A stretch of 64,000 nucleotides of DNA from Adhaeribacter radiodurans (GCF_014075995.1 NZ_CP055153.1:4960001-5024000); one strand, 5' to 3'; shown: positions 38,081 to 47,480, numbered from the stretch's first letter. The notes: generated by a model not told the origin, from the letters alone. Made by a program: numbers and translations.

Positions 38081-41000
38081 TTATCGACACTCCCCATTTT
38101 TTCGATTAGTTATTTTCCAAACAGGAGTTCCCATACGATTCAGTTCACAAGTCCACGTTTCAGTTACTATTCGCCTACCGCCTTTTGGTGGGCAACAATC
38201 TTCCATAGTGATTTTAGTAAATGTATCACTACTGACAGATTGATAAAACCCACATCTATCCCCTTCCTCTACATCAGGAGGTGGAGATAATGTTTTTAAT
38301 CCAAAAGGGTCAACATTATTCAATGGATTATTCCCAACATACCTATATAGATTGTAATCACGTGCATCGAACCTAATTGGATCGAGTTGCAAGAACTTTC
38401 CTAATGAAGGTGAGTACATTCGATTGCGAAAATCATATAAGCCCAACTCTTGAGTTAATTCTCTTCCGGTAAACAGAAGGCGATTTTTATAAGCACTAGT
38501 GGCAAGAGTTATTTGAGTTGCATTTTTAATCGTGGGGCTTCCAAACACATCATAATTATACTTTTCTACTACATTACCAGAGAAATTTGTCAACTGAGTT
38601 ACACTACCAAGAACATCCTGATGGTAAAAAATTGGCTCAATAGATGAAGCCCTCATTAAAATTTCGTCGAGTTCAGCTCCATTAAAATAAGAAAATACCT
38701 GGGCATCATTCTCATTTCTTTCTTCAATTAAGTTCCACTTATCATAATAAAGAAAAGTGATTGTAGTATTGATGGTACGTTTGACACAACGATTTCGCGG
38801 ATCATAAGCAAAAGTAAAAGTAGTAGTTCCTTTTACTGCTTTCACTAATCGATTCTGCGAATCGTAAGAGTAAGTCCAGCCATTATGTACTGTTAAATTT
38901 TTGTTTTTGGAAAATGACAGAACATTATCAGCAACTTGGATATATTGATTCAAGTTATTGCTTTTATAATCAGTAGATGTATTATTTTCGGTTACCATGG
39001 TTCTATTACCCGTCATATCCCAAGCATAGTTTACCTCCCTGCTGGCATTAGTAGGTGTACCACCAGGGTTGGAAACATTATACTGCACCTTCGTTATTTG
39101 GTCCGTGGCATCATAAGCATACACATCCCCTTTGGCATTATCCCGCTGCACAAAAGTCCTGTTGCCTACTTTGTCATAACTATAGTCAAACCGTCCAAAA
39201 GATTTAGACTTCTGATGATCTAGGCTTAAAAGATGATTTGCCGCATCATATGTGTAATCCGTAAAGGTACCATTCTGCAATTTTTTTAGTATGCGATTAC
39301 CATTTAAATCATAACTATAGGTTACCAAAGGTGCCTCCTCATTCCCGATGATTTTAATCTGGTTCCTACCGGTATAAGCATAACCCACTTCGGCACCTTC
39401 CGGGTAGGTAATGGTCTTAAGTAAACCATCTTGGTTATAGGTATAGCTTACTTTTTTAGCACTGCCCGCGCCAGCTACCTGTTGAGTTTCACTTATCCGT
39501 TCATTAGCCTCGTTATAGGTATAAGTTAAGGTACTTACACTGCTGCTTTCCGATAAAAGTCGGCCGGCCTTATCATAAGTGCGGGTAATGGCCGGGGTAA
39601 TTTCACCGTTGTAAGGTGAGGTCCAAATAGATGCTATCTCGCGATTACGGCTATCATAAGTATACGAGCGTACCTGACCTGCCATAGTGGTATATTTAAT
39701 TAAGTTTCCTAAAGCATCGTAAGTGTATCGTTCCGAGGTACCATCCGGGTAAGTCATTCGGGTTTGGCGGTTCAACTTGTCGTAAGTAAAATTATAGGTA
39801 TTATTCTTCGGATCCGTTAGGGTAAGCATATTGCCCTCGGCATCATAAGTCATTTTGGTTAACTGTCCTTTCGGGTCAGTAGTACTCGTCACTCGGTTCA
39901 AAGCATCGTACGTGTAGCTATTAATGCCACCATCCGGCCTTATATCGGTTATCTTATTACCCACGGCATCATAGGTCCATTTGGTCTTATTTCCTAGCGG
40001 ATCGGTAATAGCATTGCGGCGGTTTCTTGCGTCGTAGCTGATTGCCCACTGTTTTCCTTCCGGGTTAATGCGGGTAGTTAAATTGCCTACTACATCGTAC
40101 TCATAAAAAGTAGTAGCCTCTTCCAACGTTCCAGCTCCTATTGTTTCCAGGGTTTTTTCCCACATTAAGTCGTATTCTACCTCAGTTTTTAAGCCGCTGG
40201 GTAAAACCCTTTGAGTAGGCTTATTATCCGTATGGGTACAACCGCAAATTCCACCCGGCAAATCGTAATAAATCTTGATTGTCCGACCGAGTGGATCGGT
40301 GCTGCTTTGAAGTCTCTTAAATTCATCAAAAACAGTTTTCCAGGTATGACCCAATTCATCTGTAGCCGAAGTGCGGCTCCCAAAAGAATCGTAGGCAAAA
40401 GAACGAGAACTGCCATCTGGGTACGTTATTTTGGTTTGTAGGCCCCGATCATTATCCCACTCTTGTTGAGATGTGTTTCCCCGGGCATCAGTTATAGAAG
40501 CTACTAAACCGGCACTATTATAGGTGTAACGGGTAATATTTCCTAAAGCATCGGTAAAGGAGATGCGCTGTCCTTTACTGTCATATTCATTTTTCTCAAT
40601 TCCTCTATTCTTCCGAATATGAGTAAGCACCTGACCAAAGTTGTTGTAAGTAAACCGCTCATTTGCTCCATCCGGGTAATCAATACGGGTTACCCGATGG
40701 TGGAAATCCCGGGTATAGTTGGTTACCCGATCTAACTCATCGGTGTGGGTTAATACCAAATCCCATTCATCACGGGTCCACTTTTCCTTCGAACCATCCG
40801 GGTAGGTTATTTCTAAGGGACTGCCGTAAATAGTACGCTTATTGTAGGTGGTTACCCGGCCCAGTGCATCTTCTATTGTCTTAATAAAACCGGTTCCACC
40901 TTCATCATAAGTATATCGGGTGCGGCGCCCTAAGCCATCCCTAAATTCCTGCACTTTGCCCAAGGCTGCTATTTCGTAAGTATTTACCTTGCCATTAGGG

Positions 41001-42016
41001 AAGCAAACCTGTCTCTTTCCATCCTCCACAAGTAAGCTGGCCATTATCTCACCCGTTTTGCCGTTTCGTTCTTCCCGTATGTAACCAGCAGCAATGCTAT
41101 CATTATAAACATAAATCATATTAGAAGCCGGCCCTTGATAGCGGGTATCAACGGCATGTTCCAACAAGGGAACACCAAATTGTTCGCTTTGCTTGTACGA
41201 ATAAACAGCTTTTTCCCCGTTGCTGTAATCTACGCTGACTAAGCGTTCCCAACTGGAAACACCATCATTATACACATCGTAATTATATCTTACGCTACGC
41301 CCCTCATTTGTGGTTACTTGGGTAATTACCTGCTTATTATTTATTGTGCTATAGGTTATCTGCAAGTAACGGCCAGCCGGCTCAGTAACCCGGCTTAATA
41401 ATCGGTCTTTATTATAGTGTAACTGGTAAAGATTACCCTGGCTATCTTTAATGTCCAATAACCGATAATAGTCAATTTTTGATGCCGTGGTGAATTGGCG
41501 AAAATGATATCTTTGACCATTCGCTTCCCGAAGGTAAAAATCATCCCCTTTTTGAAAAAGCTGTTTATCTACTCCATTAGCCGGATGCCACACATCTGCA
41601 TTTTTATCTTTAACAAAGAGATTCCTTCCTCCTTCTGGGTAATGGATATACACTTGAGCTTGGCCATTTTCATTCGGTTTATCCATGTACATATCATACT
41701 GAAAGCTATAACGCCACATAGAAAAGCCTCCCCGTCCAATGCCTCCGCGGCTGTTGTAATTTCGCATCCAGGTTAATGGAATTTCGCCCACACTTCCCCA
41801 TGCTTCTAAATCTTTCATTACACGGTGGACATTACCAGTATAAGGGTAGAATTTATTTCCTCCATCACAATTATTTTCACAGTCACAGGGGCAATCCAGA
41901 CCACAATTATCATCATTACCACATTTGCCACCATAACCTGGAACAGGAATAGCACATATTATCATTAAGCTTAGTAAAAGCCCATAAAAAGCTTTTACAG
42001 AATGTATTGATTTCAT
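38081..42016 (-). CDS. RHS-repeat protein with Cys-rich variable C-terminus (candidate polymorphic toxin)
   Basis: 1311 residues. A signal peptide (MKSIHSVKAFYGLLLSLMII) leads to a Cys/Asp/Asn-rich segment with ten Cys between about residues 32 and 54. A DUF6531-like entry (KDLEAWGSVGEIPLTWMRNY) follows, then some forty YD/RHS repeats of the type TYDxxGN, which form a hollow shell. The RHS core ends with YRYVGNNPLNNVDPFGL. After it comes a 71-residue tip with five Cys that matches no toxin I know. No RHS-specific immunity gene is evident. It starts 12 bp after a secreted partner and is island cargo. Confidence 0.9.
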   Translation of the reverse strand: MKSIHSVKAFYGLLLSLMIICAIPVPGYGGKCGNDDNCGLDCPCDCENNCDGGNKFYPYTGNVHRVMKDLEAWGSVGEIPLTWMRNYNSRGGIGRGGFSMWRYSFQYDMYMDKPNENGQAQVYIHYPEGGRNLFVKDKNADVWHPANGVDKQLFQKGDDFYLREANGQRYHFRQFTTASKIDYYRLLDIKDSQGNLYQLHYNKDRLLSRVTEPAGRYLQITYSTINNKQVITQVTTNEGRSVRYNYDVYNDGVSSWERLVSVDYSNGEKAVYSYKQSEQFGVPLLEHAVDTRYQGPASNMIYVYNDSIAAGYIREERNGKTGEIMASLLVEDGKRQVCFPNGKVNTYEIAALGKVQEFRDGLGRRTRYTYDEGGTGFIKTIEDALGRVTTYNKRTIYGSPLEITYPDGSKEKWTRDEWDLVLTHTDELDRVTNYTRDFHHRVTRIDYPDGANERFTYNNFGQVLTHIRKNRGIEKNEYDSKGQRISFTDALGNITRYTYNSAGLVASITDARGNTSQQEWDNDRGLQTKITYPDGSSRSFAYDSFGSRTSATDELGHTWKTVFDEFKRLQSSTDPLGRTIKIYYDLPGGICGCTHTDNKPTQRVLPSGLKTEVEYDLMWEKTLETIGAGTLEEATTFYEYDVVGNLTTRINPEGKQWAISYDARNRRNAITDPLGNKTKWTYDAVGNKITDIRPDGGINSYTYDALNRVTSTTDPKGQLTKMTYDAEGNMLTLTDPKNNTYNFTYDKLNRQTRMTYPDGTSERYTYDALGNLIKYTTMAGQVRSYTYDSRNREIASIWTSPYNGEITPAITRTYDKAGRLLSESSSVSTLTYTYNEANERISETQQVAGAGSAKKVSYTYNQDGLLKTITYPEGAEVGYAYTGRNQIKIIGNEEAPLVTYSYDLNGNRILKKLQNGTFTDYTYDAANHLLSLDHQKSKSFGRFDYSYDKVGNRTFVQRDNAKGDVYAYDATDQITKVQYNVSNPGGTPTNASREVNYAWDMTGNRTMVTENNTSTDYKSNNLNQYIQVADNVLSFSKNKNLTVHNGWTYSYDSQNRLVKAVKGTTTFTFAYDPRNRCVKRTINTTITFLYYDKWNLIEERNENDAQVFSYFNGAELDEILMRASSIEPIFYHQDVLGSVTQLTNFSGNVVEKYNYDVFGSPTIKNATQITLATSAYKNRLLFTGRELTQELGLYDFRNRMYSPSLGKFLQLDPIRFDARDYNLYRYVGNNPLNNVDPFGLKTLSPPPDVEEGDRCGFYQSVSSDTFTKITMEDCCPPKGGRRIVTETWTCELNRMGTPVWKITNRKNGECR

Positions 42017-42028
42017 AAGATTAACAGT

Positions 42029-42601
42029 TTAAAGTTTATTATGCGACATGGGTAATTTAGGGCCAACCCAAAGCTGTACTGTTTTAGTGTCACTACCTTT
42101 CTTTAAAAGCACTCGGTAAAGGCCCGGATCGGAGGTAACTTGCAATTCAAAAGTCATCTTTTTTTGAGTATCCAGTTGCGTAACTTTTACTTTCTTGCCA
42201 TTGTCGAGAGTTCCTCCATCTAACATGATTATCGCCACCTTTTCACCTACTCTTCCTGCTGGGTAATTTAATTGCACGGGTACTTTCTGCTTGGGCTGAA
42301 TACCGGAAACTTGGTCAAATAGCCCAAACTCATTGGCTTGTAGCTGGTATTTTTTTGAATCCACTTGTTTCGTTTTATTTTGCTGGGCTTTCTTAACGCC
42401 CGAATTGGATTTTGCATTTCCTGTTAGAGAAGGGTTGCTTATTTTTATTTCACAAAAGGCCTTCTCGCCACTTTGTACTTCGAAATCATCTATAGAATGC
42501 AAGTCCTGAGACTGCCCTGTATAAGAAAGAAGAAGGATAATAGCAGTTATATAAATTAAAGGCAGATGTAAACTATTAGGAACTAGTTTTCGATTTTTCA
42601 T
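42029..42601 (-). CDS. Secreted hypothetical protein paired with the RHS gene
   Basis: 190 residues with an N-terminal signal or anchor segment (LPLIYITAIILLLSYTGQSQ). The body has a Lys/Gln/Asn-rich region (about 60-80) and a beta-rich C-terminal part (GRVGEKVAIIMLDGGTLDNG, then KKMTFELQVTSDPGLYRVLL). No family recognised. It is directly upstream of the RHS gene with 12 bp between, so the two form an operon; a role in exporting or shielding the RHS protein is plausible but only inferred. Confidence 0.7.
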   Translation of the reverse strand: MKNRKLVPNSLHLPLIYITAIILLLSYTGQSQDLHSIDDFEVQSGEKAFCEIKISNPSLTGNAKSNSGVKKAQQNKTKQVDSKKYQLQANEFGLFDQVSGIQPKQKVPVQLNYPAGRVGEKVAIIMLDGGTLDNGKKVKVTQLDTQKKMTFELQVTSDPGLYRVLLKKGSDTKTVQLWVGPKLPMSHNKL

Positions 42602-43551
42602 TTTGAGTAAACATTAGGGTAAAAAATAAGGTGAGCGTGCGTCAAACAAGTAGCTTTATTAACTGAATGGTCAATTTAAATCTCCTGCCTCGATCTTCTA
42701 ATCCACAATCAGTACTGCTGAAAAGGCAATAAGATACTCGGACAATAATATGCCTTGATTTTGAGTACTTGAGGAAGTAATAAAACTTAATTGAAGGAAA
42801 AGCAAAATGCTTTAGGTCAGGAAACGCATCCTATATATTCCTACAAAAGTAATTCTGATAAAATAATGAACTTGAATAATAACTAAATCTGAATAAATAG
42901 GAGAGAATTGCAGGTGGTTCCTCCGTTTACACCCCTGAAAATAAAAATAACAGGGACAATGTGGGTTCATATCTTACTTAGTTGTTGGTGGCCTTATCCA
43001 ACATTACATGGCAGCGTTTAAGGATGTGCTTGAATGAATAAACTAATAATGAAGCTTCATATAAATATACAACTAATAGCCAAATTGTTACCCCAAAATG
43101 GCTAGAATATTTTAAGATTTTTTTGTATCAGAGAAGCTAAATTATAGTATGCAGATTAATCCCTTAGTTAACCCGAAAAGGAGTAATTAAAAAATTAAAA
43201 GACCTGTTCCGTTCCCTTAGTACAAGGAAATATTAGGCGTACTGTTCAGAAGTTTATATTGCTGGATTGTAATAGGCTTTGTTGTGGACTATTAATTTAC
43301 TAGCCTTGCTCCCAACGCGAGAAGGTAATTCTAATCCTGCAATTTAAAGAACAAGCAAAAAGGTCTTAATTATGGCTATGTGTTTTATTTAACAAGCAGA
43401 TCTAAGGTTGATCTATATATTTTAGAATCACTTGCAGGTAACAGCAGGACCATCTAGGATAATATCTAGGAGTTTAGGGCAGAGGAATAGGGAATGGCAT
43501 TATAGGTAATAAAAATTACAGCGAACCTTTGTTTAGGCTATTTATAAATAA
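42602..43551. other. 950-bp region without a recognisable gene
   Basis: The longest gene-free stretch of the window, upstream of the RHS operon and inside the island. Stop codons interrupt all frames and no ORF above about 60 codons is seen. I find no tRNA, insertion-sequence end or long repeat. It may hold the RHS operon promoter and decayed cargo genes; base composition is not visibly different from nearby genes. Confidence 0.5.
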
Positions 43552-44118
43552 TTAAGAATTCGATTGGAGATTATATAACTCTTTTCTTGCCTCTGGATTT
43601 AAAACTACACCAACCAGATTGATGTTTTTAGCTTCTTCATGACCAAGGTCTTTTCTAATCTCTCGCAAAAATTCATCACTAGCAGTAATTATTTCAAGCA
43701 CGTTTGTATTACCTGCTATTATATTATCATAAGTTAAATACTTTTTAATCAGTCTTTCACTCCCCCAATTAATTAAGCCCTTTTTAAAGTTCATTAATTC
43801 ATTCAAGGTTTCTTGAGAAAAATCCTCCTGACCCACCCTTGAATTGTGAAATGAATCAAATAATGCATTATAAAAGTGACTATAAACTTTTTGCTTTTCT
43901 TTTAGTATTAAAAATTCAAACTCACGCTCTTTGGTTTTCTTATGATTAATATTTACAGCAAGCACAGATGTAACAGCAGCGGATATAGCTGCTGTAATAC
44001 CAAAAACTGACACTTTAGTTTCTGGCTTATCCACGAAAAAAACAGCCCAAGTTAAATATCCTATAATTAGACAACCAAGAAAAGCCATCCAGAAAATCAT
44101 CAACCAATCTTTTTTCAT
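43552..44118 (-). CDS. Hypothetical two-helix membrane protein
   Basis: 188 residues. Two N-terminal membrane helices (about 7-27 and 38-56: WLMIFWMAFLGCLIIGYLTW and SVFGITAAISAAVTSVLAVN) precede a basic turn and a cytoplasmic helical domain of about 130 residues. Not recognised; this layout is frequent among small proteins of defence and mobile islands. It is transcribed leftward as a single gene and is separated from the DUF3800 gene by the candidate RNA region. Confidence 0.65.
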   Translation of the reverse strand: MKKDWLMIFWMAFLGCLIIGYLTWAVFFVDKPETKVSVFGITAAISAAVTSVLAVNINHKKTKEREFEFLILKEKQKVYSHFYNALFDSFHNSRVGQEDFSQETLNELMNFKKGLINWGSERLIKKYLTYDNIIAGNTNVLEIITASDEFLREIRKDLGHEEAKNINLVGVVLNPEARKELYNLQSNS

Positions 44119-44258
44119 TTCACTTTAACTTAAATTCATCAATTTATTACCTCATATCTAAGTGAAAAAAATTTAGGATAAATTAGTATTATTCCAATAA
44201 AAATTGCACTAACATAGTTAAATATATAAAATTTTATACCTATTGTAGAAATTTTTCG

Positions 44259-44266
44259 TATATTTG
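44259..44266 (+). promoter_or_regulatory. Probable -7 promoter element of a small RNA
   Basis: TATATTTG on the plus strand fits the Bacteroidota -7 box and sits about 7 bases before the start of a structured sequence that ends in a terminator. The -33 element is weak. Confidence 0.5.
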
Positions 44267-44272
44267 TATGTG

Positions 44273-44343
44273 ACTTGCTTGGAGCCCGTGCTCTTTGCCA
44301 GGCCACGAAAAGCCCTCGGTTTGTAACCGGGGCATTTTTTTTT
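44273..44343 (+). ncRNA. Candidate structured small RNA at the 3' end of the DUF3800 gene
   Basis: About 70 bases, far richer in G and C than the surrounding sequence. It contains a small hairpin (GAGC 44282-44285 with GCTC 44290-44293), a possible GGC/GCC pairing (44301 with 44312 region) and a terminal stem GCCC-t-CGG (44312-44319) with CCG-GGGC (44327-44333), then nine T (44335-44343). A TATATTTG box precedes it. From memory, conserved RNA motifs next to DUF3800 genes have been reported by comparative genomics. The alternative is that this is only a bidirectional terminator for the DUF3800 gene. Confidence 0.5.
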
Positions 44344-45091
44344 ATTTGCGCACTATTCCTAATTGATCGATATTACTTGCTTGTTTTAATAAAATAGGTT
44401 CAAGTGTATTAAATACTCGATCTAACCCATACTTCTTTAAACTTCCTTTCGGGAATTCTTTTCTATATAAGCAATGAGCAATAAAGTCAGCAGCTTGTAT
44501 TATATGTGAATGAGACGAATCTCTATAAAATATATCTTCAATTATATTATCAATAACTGGATTGTGATATCTCTGAAAATGTGAGGTGACAGGATTATAA
44601 ACTCTCATTTTTCTAAGCAATGCTCTTAAAATAGCTTCTCCGGAATCATCACTTATTATTATTCCTTTGCTGTTATCCGTTTTTTTTAAAAAGGTATCAT
44701 ATCTTTGAATTAACCTAGACCAAGCTAAAACTTGAAAATCTTTGCATTGTGGAAGTTCTAGTTTCTTCAAACAGATATTAATTATCTTGCCTTTTGAAAA
44801 TATTATCGGCATTTCACTAACAAAGGAATTTATCAAAGCCATACGCAGGTATTTAGGTATTGCTTTATATTCTTCTATTTTCTGAATGCGAATAAGTTCA
44901 GAGCAATGTAACTCAACCCTGGGTTGTAAACCTATAGAGTCTCTTAAAGACTTTCTATATTTAACTAATCTTTCTAAGCAATCCTTCCAATCATTTACAT
45001 GAATTATGATCCCACTTAATATATAATGTTGAGAATTACCACCTGTAAAGACTCCAGCATCCCCGCTTTCATCAACATACATTAAATACAT
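44342..45091 (-). CDS. DUF3800 protein (predicted RNase H-like fold)
   Basis: 249 residues. It begins MYLMYVDESGD, with the conserved Asp/Glu motif of DUF3800, and has further acidic sites in ELHCSELIR, IISDDSGEAI and IIQAADFIAHCLYRKE. DUF3800 is thought to have an RNase H-like fold, so nuclease activity is possible; the biological role is not established. Its stop codon overlaps the T-run of the structured sequence at 44273-44343, which would be transcribed against it. The gene is island cargo with no close operon partner. Confidence 0.85.
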   Translation of the reverse strand: MYLMYVDESGDAGVFTGGNSQHYILSGIIIHVNDWKDCLERLVKYRKSLRDSIGLQPRVELHCSELIRIQKIEEYKAIPKYLRMALINSFVSEMPIIFSKGKIINICLKKLELPQCKDFQVLAWSRLIQRYDTFLKKTDNSKGIIISDDSGEAILRALLRKMRVYNPVTSHFQRYHNPVIDNIIEDIFYRDSSHSHIIQAADFIAHCLYRKEFPKGSLKKYGLDRVFNTLEPILLKQASNIDQLGIVRK

Positions 45092-45147
45092 AAATCTATC
45101 TAATACCTGTTATTAATATATTTTCTGATCGCCATGAAAGCACTATT

Positions 45148-45531
45148 TCATTTATCATTATAGAATTCTACCCAGACTGCCCATATAGCCACACCTAAAA
45201 CAGCAACTGAATATAAAACTGTTGCAATTGTTTTGGCCTTAATCCACCACGCAATGTATCTTTCCTTTTTATGTTTTTCGATATAGCCACCTTCAGCTAA
45301 GAAATATTTACCGTCAAACGTTAAATAAACAGTTGTATTTCCAGATGTGTGAATTTGGCGCCCAACATACCCGTCCTTTATCAATCTTTCTAAAATGGGC
45401 AGCAACTCTCCTTCTTCAAAAATTAACCCTTCATGAGCGGTTGATAAATCATTTATATTAACTGTTGAACGAGGATATTTATTTATTAAAGTAAGCACAT
45501 TGTCTAATTCCTGATGAGGATTCCTAAACAT
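45148..45531 (-). CDS. Hypothetical protein, winged-helix-like with C-terminal membrane helix
   Basis: 127 residues. The first 80 or so residues look like a small winged helix (GELLPILERLIKDGYVGRQI, then NTTVYLTFDGKYFLAEGGYI). One membrane helix closes the protein (TIATVLYSVAVLGVAIWAVW). Not assigned to a family. It lies 56 bp upstream of the DUF3800 gene on the same strand and may be co-transcribed with it. Confidence 0.65.
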   Translation of the reverse strand: MFRNPHQELDNVLTLINKYPRSTVNINDLSTAHEGLIFEEGELLPILERLIKDGYVGRQIHTSGNTTVYLTFDGKYFLAEGGYIEKHKKERYIAWWIKAKTIATVLYSVAVLGVAIWAVWVEFYNDK

Positions 45532-45643
45532 TAGTAAATATAGTATTTATTAAATATGTTATCATGTAAATATAAATTAAATTAATGAACATACTATCTC
45601 TCTAAAAGGTAGTTCTTCGGAAAAAACAAAACATTTAATAAAG

Positions 45644-45666
45644 AAGCCCGACACTATATCGGGCTT
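45644..45666. terminator. Hairpin terminator
   Basis: An 8-bp perfect stem AAGCCCGA (45644-45651) with TCGGGCTT (45659-45666) and a 7-base loop. T-rich sequence follows on the plus strand (TTTTGCTTTTT). On the minus strand it would end the transcript of the gene at 45751-46107, so it is probably bidirectional. Confidence 0.65.
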
Positions 45667-45750
45667 TTGCTTTTTATTTACTTTCTATTTTAAACCCTAA
45701 GGACTGTAGGTTGCCGGTTAATAACTAGAAAAAACAAGAAGGGCCTACAT

Positions 45751-46107
45751 CTATCTTATTAAATTGGGGGTAATATCAAAATCCCACTCTGTAACCGGAG
45801 AATCCCATGTTCCTAAAGCTAGGATATTAAAACCCATTTCTTGGAGTTTTTGCTGAATATTATTAAGTTGGTCCGCTTCTAAGGCTTCAAAATGGCCCTG
45901 AGCAACTATAAAGACACAAATAGGACTTTCCTCTTCCCAGGTAATTCGTAGTTCATACTCTTCTGCATCGTAACGAAAAGCAGTGCCTGGTTCATCTCCA
46001 TAATCAAGTACCTTCCAATCCTCTGGATTAACTTTAAAATCTGAAGGAAGCACTATTCCTACTAGCTCAATTAATTCCTCCCTGGTAATAGTGGATATAA
46101 GTCTCAT
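45751..46107 (-). CDS. Hypothetical acidic protein
   Basis: 118 residues, acidic and soluble, without known motifs. Features are Trp-rich beta-type segments (YELRITWEEESPICVFIVAQ) and a helix LEADQLNNIQQKLQEMGF. It is divergent from the pair at 46231-46749 and probably has its own terminator at 45644-45666. Confidence 0.6.
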   Translation of the reverse strand: MRLISTITREELIELVGIVLPSDFKVNPEDWKVLDYGDEPGTAFRYDAEEYELRITWEEESPICVFIVAQGHFEALEADQLNNIQQKLQEMGFNILALGTWDSPVTEWDFDITPNLIR

Positions 46108-46230
46108 ATGTTTTATTTTTTAGTTTTCTGATACTGCCAAAGTACGAATACAAAATTATTTTTACTAATATTTTTAGTTATTTTGATTTATTTACTAACT
46201 ATACACAAAATAACTAAGTATAATAGCATT

Positions 46231-46530
46231 ATGACAAAGCAACAAGAAGAGAGTTTTGAAAGAGTAATTGATATGCTGCACTCCTGCGAGGGGTTGATGC
46301 AACAACTACACGAAGACATTGAATCCCTTAAGCAAAAACCTCACATGGTCGGTCGGTTTGATATGAATAATGATACTTACCACCAGTTTAACGCGGCCTG
46401 GAACCAGTGTTGCGGCAACATGGCTAGGGCAGCTAATAACCTACACTTTCTCAGAAGAGATTTTGAACCGGAGACTAAGCATCTTGCTCACTGGATGGAA
46501 GTATTGAAAAATAATCCTTTAATAAAGTAA
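46231..46530 (+). CDS. Hypothetical helical protein
   Basis: 99 residues from the ATG at 46231 (MTKQQEESFERVIDMLHSCE); an upstream TTG/ATG extension from 46183 is less likely. Fully helical and soluble with two Cys in NQCCGNM. No family recognised. The following gene starts at the very next base after its stop codon, so the two are translationally coupled. Confidence 0.6.
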   Translation: MTKQQEESFERVIDMLHSCEGLMQQLHEDIESLKQKPHMVGRFDMNNDTYHQFNAAWNQCCGNMARAANNLHFLRRDFEPETKHLAHWMEVLKNNPLIK

Positions 46531-46749
46531 ATGTTTACACGAAAGGGTAAAAGCATGGATATACAGCCTAACTACAAAATAGTGCTGCGCAGAGAAAACA
46601 GCGAAAAGGACTTAATGATTATAGATCACCTCACCGAAGCAGAAGCCAATAAGGTGTTTAAAAACTTACAATATCCTACCATTCATGGTGGCTATGTAAA
46701 AGTATACTTCTTTAAAGATATGATTACCAGAAAAAGCGAGATTAAATAA
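46531..46749 (+). CDS. Small hypothetical protein
   Basis: 72 residues, or 64 if translation begins at the second ATG (46555, MDIQPNYKIVLRRENSEKDL). Basic, mixed alpha/beta, unrecognised. It is coupled to the gene before and convergent with the SRAP gene six bases away. Confidence 0.55.
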   Translation: MFTRKGKSMDIQPNYKIVLRRENSEKDLMIIDHLTEAEANKVFKNLQYPTIHGGYVKVYFFKDMITRKSEIK

Positions 46750-46754
46750 GATCC

Positions 46755-47444
46755 TTATTTAGGATTAGGAAAGTCAACAATACCAGGTAGTGGCTTTGCT
46801 TTCATCTCCTGGGCTTCATAGGGCGTTAGAAGGGCTAATAACTGCTCCTTTGATAAGCTATTATCCAACCAGAGTTTTTCCGTTTCCCGGGTTAATATTA
46901 CCGGCATTCGTTCCGGATGAATAGGTTTTACTAACTCGTTGGCAGTTGTGGTAATAATGGTGAATGAAGATACTATTTCTCCCGTTTTCTGATCTATCCA
47001 CTCATCCCATAAACCAGCCATGGCAAAGAGCTCGTCCGATTTTAAATTGATAAAATATATTTGCTTTTCCTTCTTGGTTTTCGGATTAGGTAATCGTTGA
47101 CCAAACATGTCCGTCTCTTCTGGAGTCACATCCTTCCATTCATAAAAGCCACTAGCGGGCACTAAGCAGCGCTTTGTAGTAATAAGGCTCCGGAAGGAAG
47201 GCTTCTCAGTGAGTTCTTCTGCTTTCGCATTAAATGTGCTGTATTTAATTTTACGTTCTTTGGACCAATGCGGCAAAAGCGTCCACTGCATAAAGGTGAG
47301 GTTCTTTGGATCTTTGTTAGTTATCACCGGTAACACATTCCCTGGAGAGGCATTATAATTGGGCTTATACTTCTTATCTATTTGCAAGTCAAACCGCTCT
47401 TCCAATACATTAATATCTTTAGTTTCTGAGTAACGTCCGCACAT
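46755..47444 (-). CDS. SRAP family protein (YedK/HMCES type abasic-site sensor)
   Basis: 229 residues from the ATG at 47444, chosen because the family needs Cys at position 2 (MCGRYSE), which crosslinks to abasic sites in single-stranded DNA. Other active-site segments are YNASPGNVLPV, STFNAKAEEL, LVPASGFYEWK with the Glu, and HPERMPVIL with the His. The known role is shielding abasic sites in ssDNA behind stalled forks. On a mobile island it could protect island DNA during replication or after host damage; that is inference. Confidence 0.93.
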   Translation of the reverse strand: MCGRYSETKDINVLEERFDLQIDKKYKPNYNASPGNVLPVITNKDPKNLTFMQWTLLPHWSKERKIKYSTFNAKAEELTEKPSFRSLITTKRCLVPASGFYEWKDVTPEETDMFGQRLPNPKTKKEKQIYFINLKSDELFAMAGLWDEWIDQKTGEIVSSFTIITTTANELVKPIHPERMPVILTRETEKLWLDNSLSKEQLLALLTPYEAQEMKAKPLPGIVDFPNPK

Positions 47445-47480
47445 ATACTTAAAGTCAAGAAAAGCCAACACTTAGACTAA

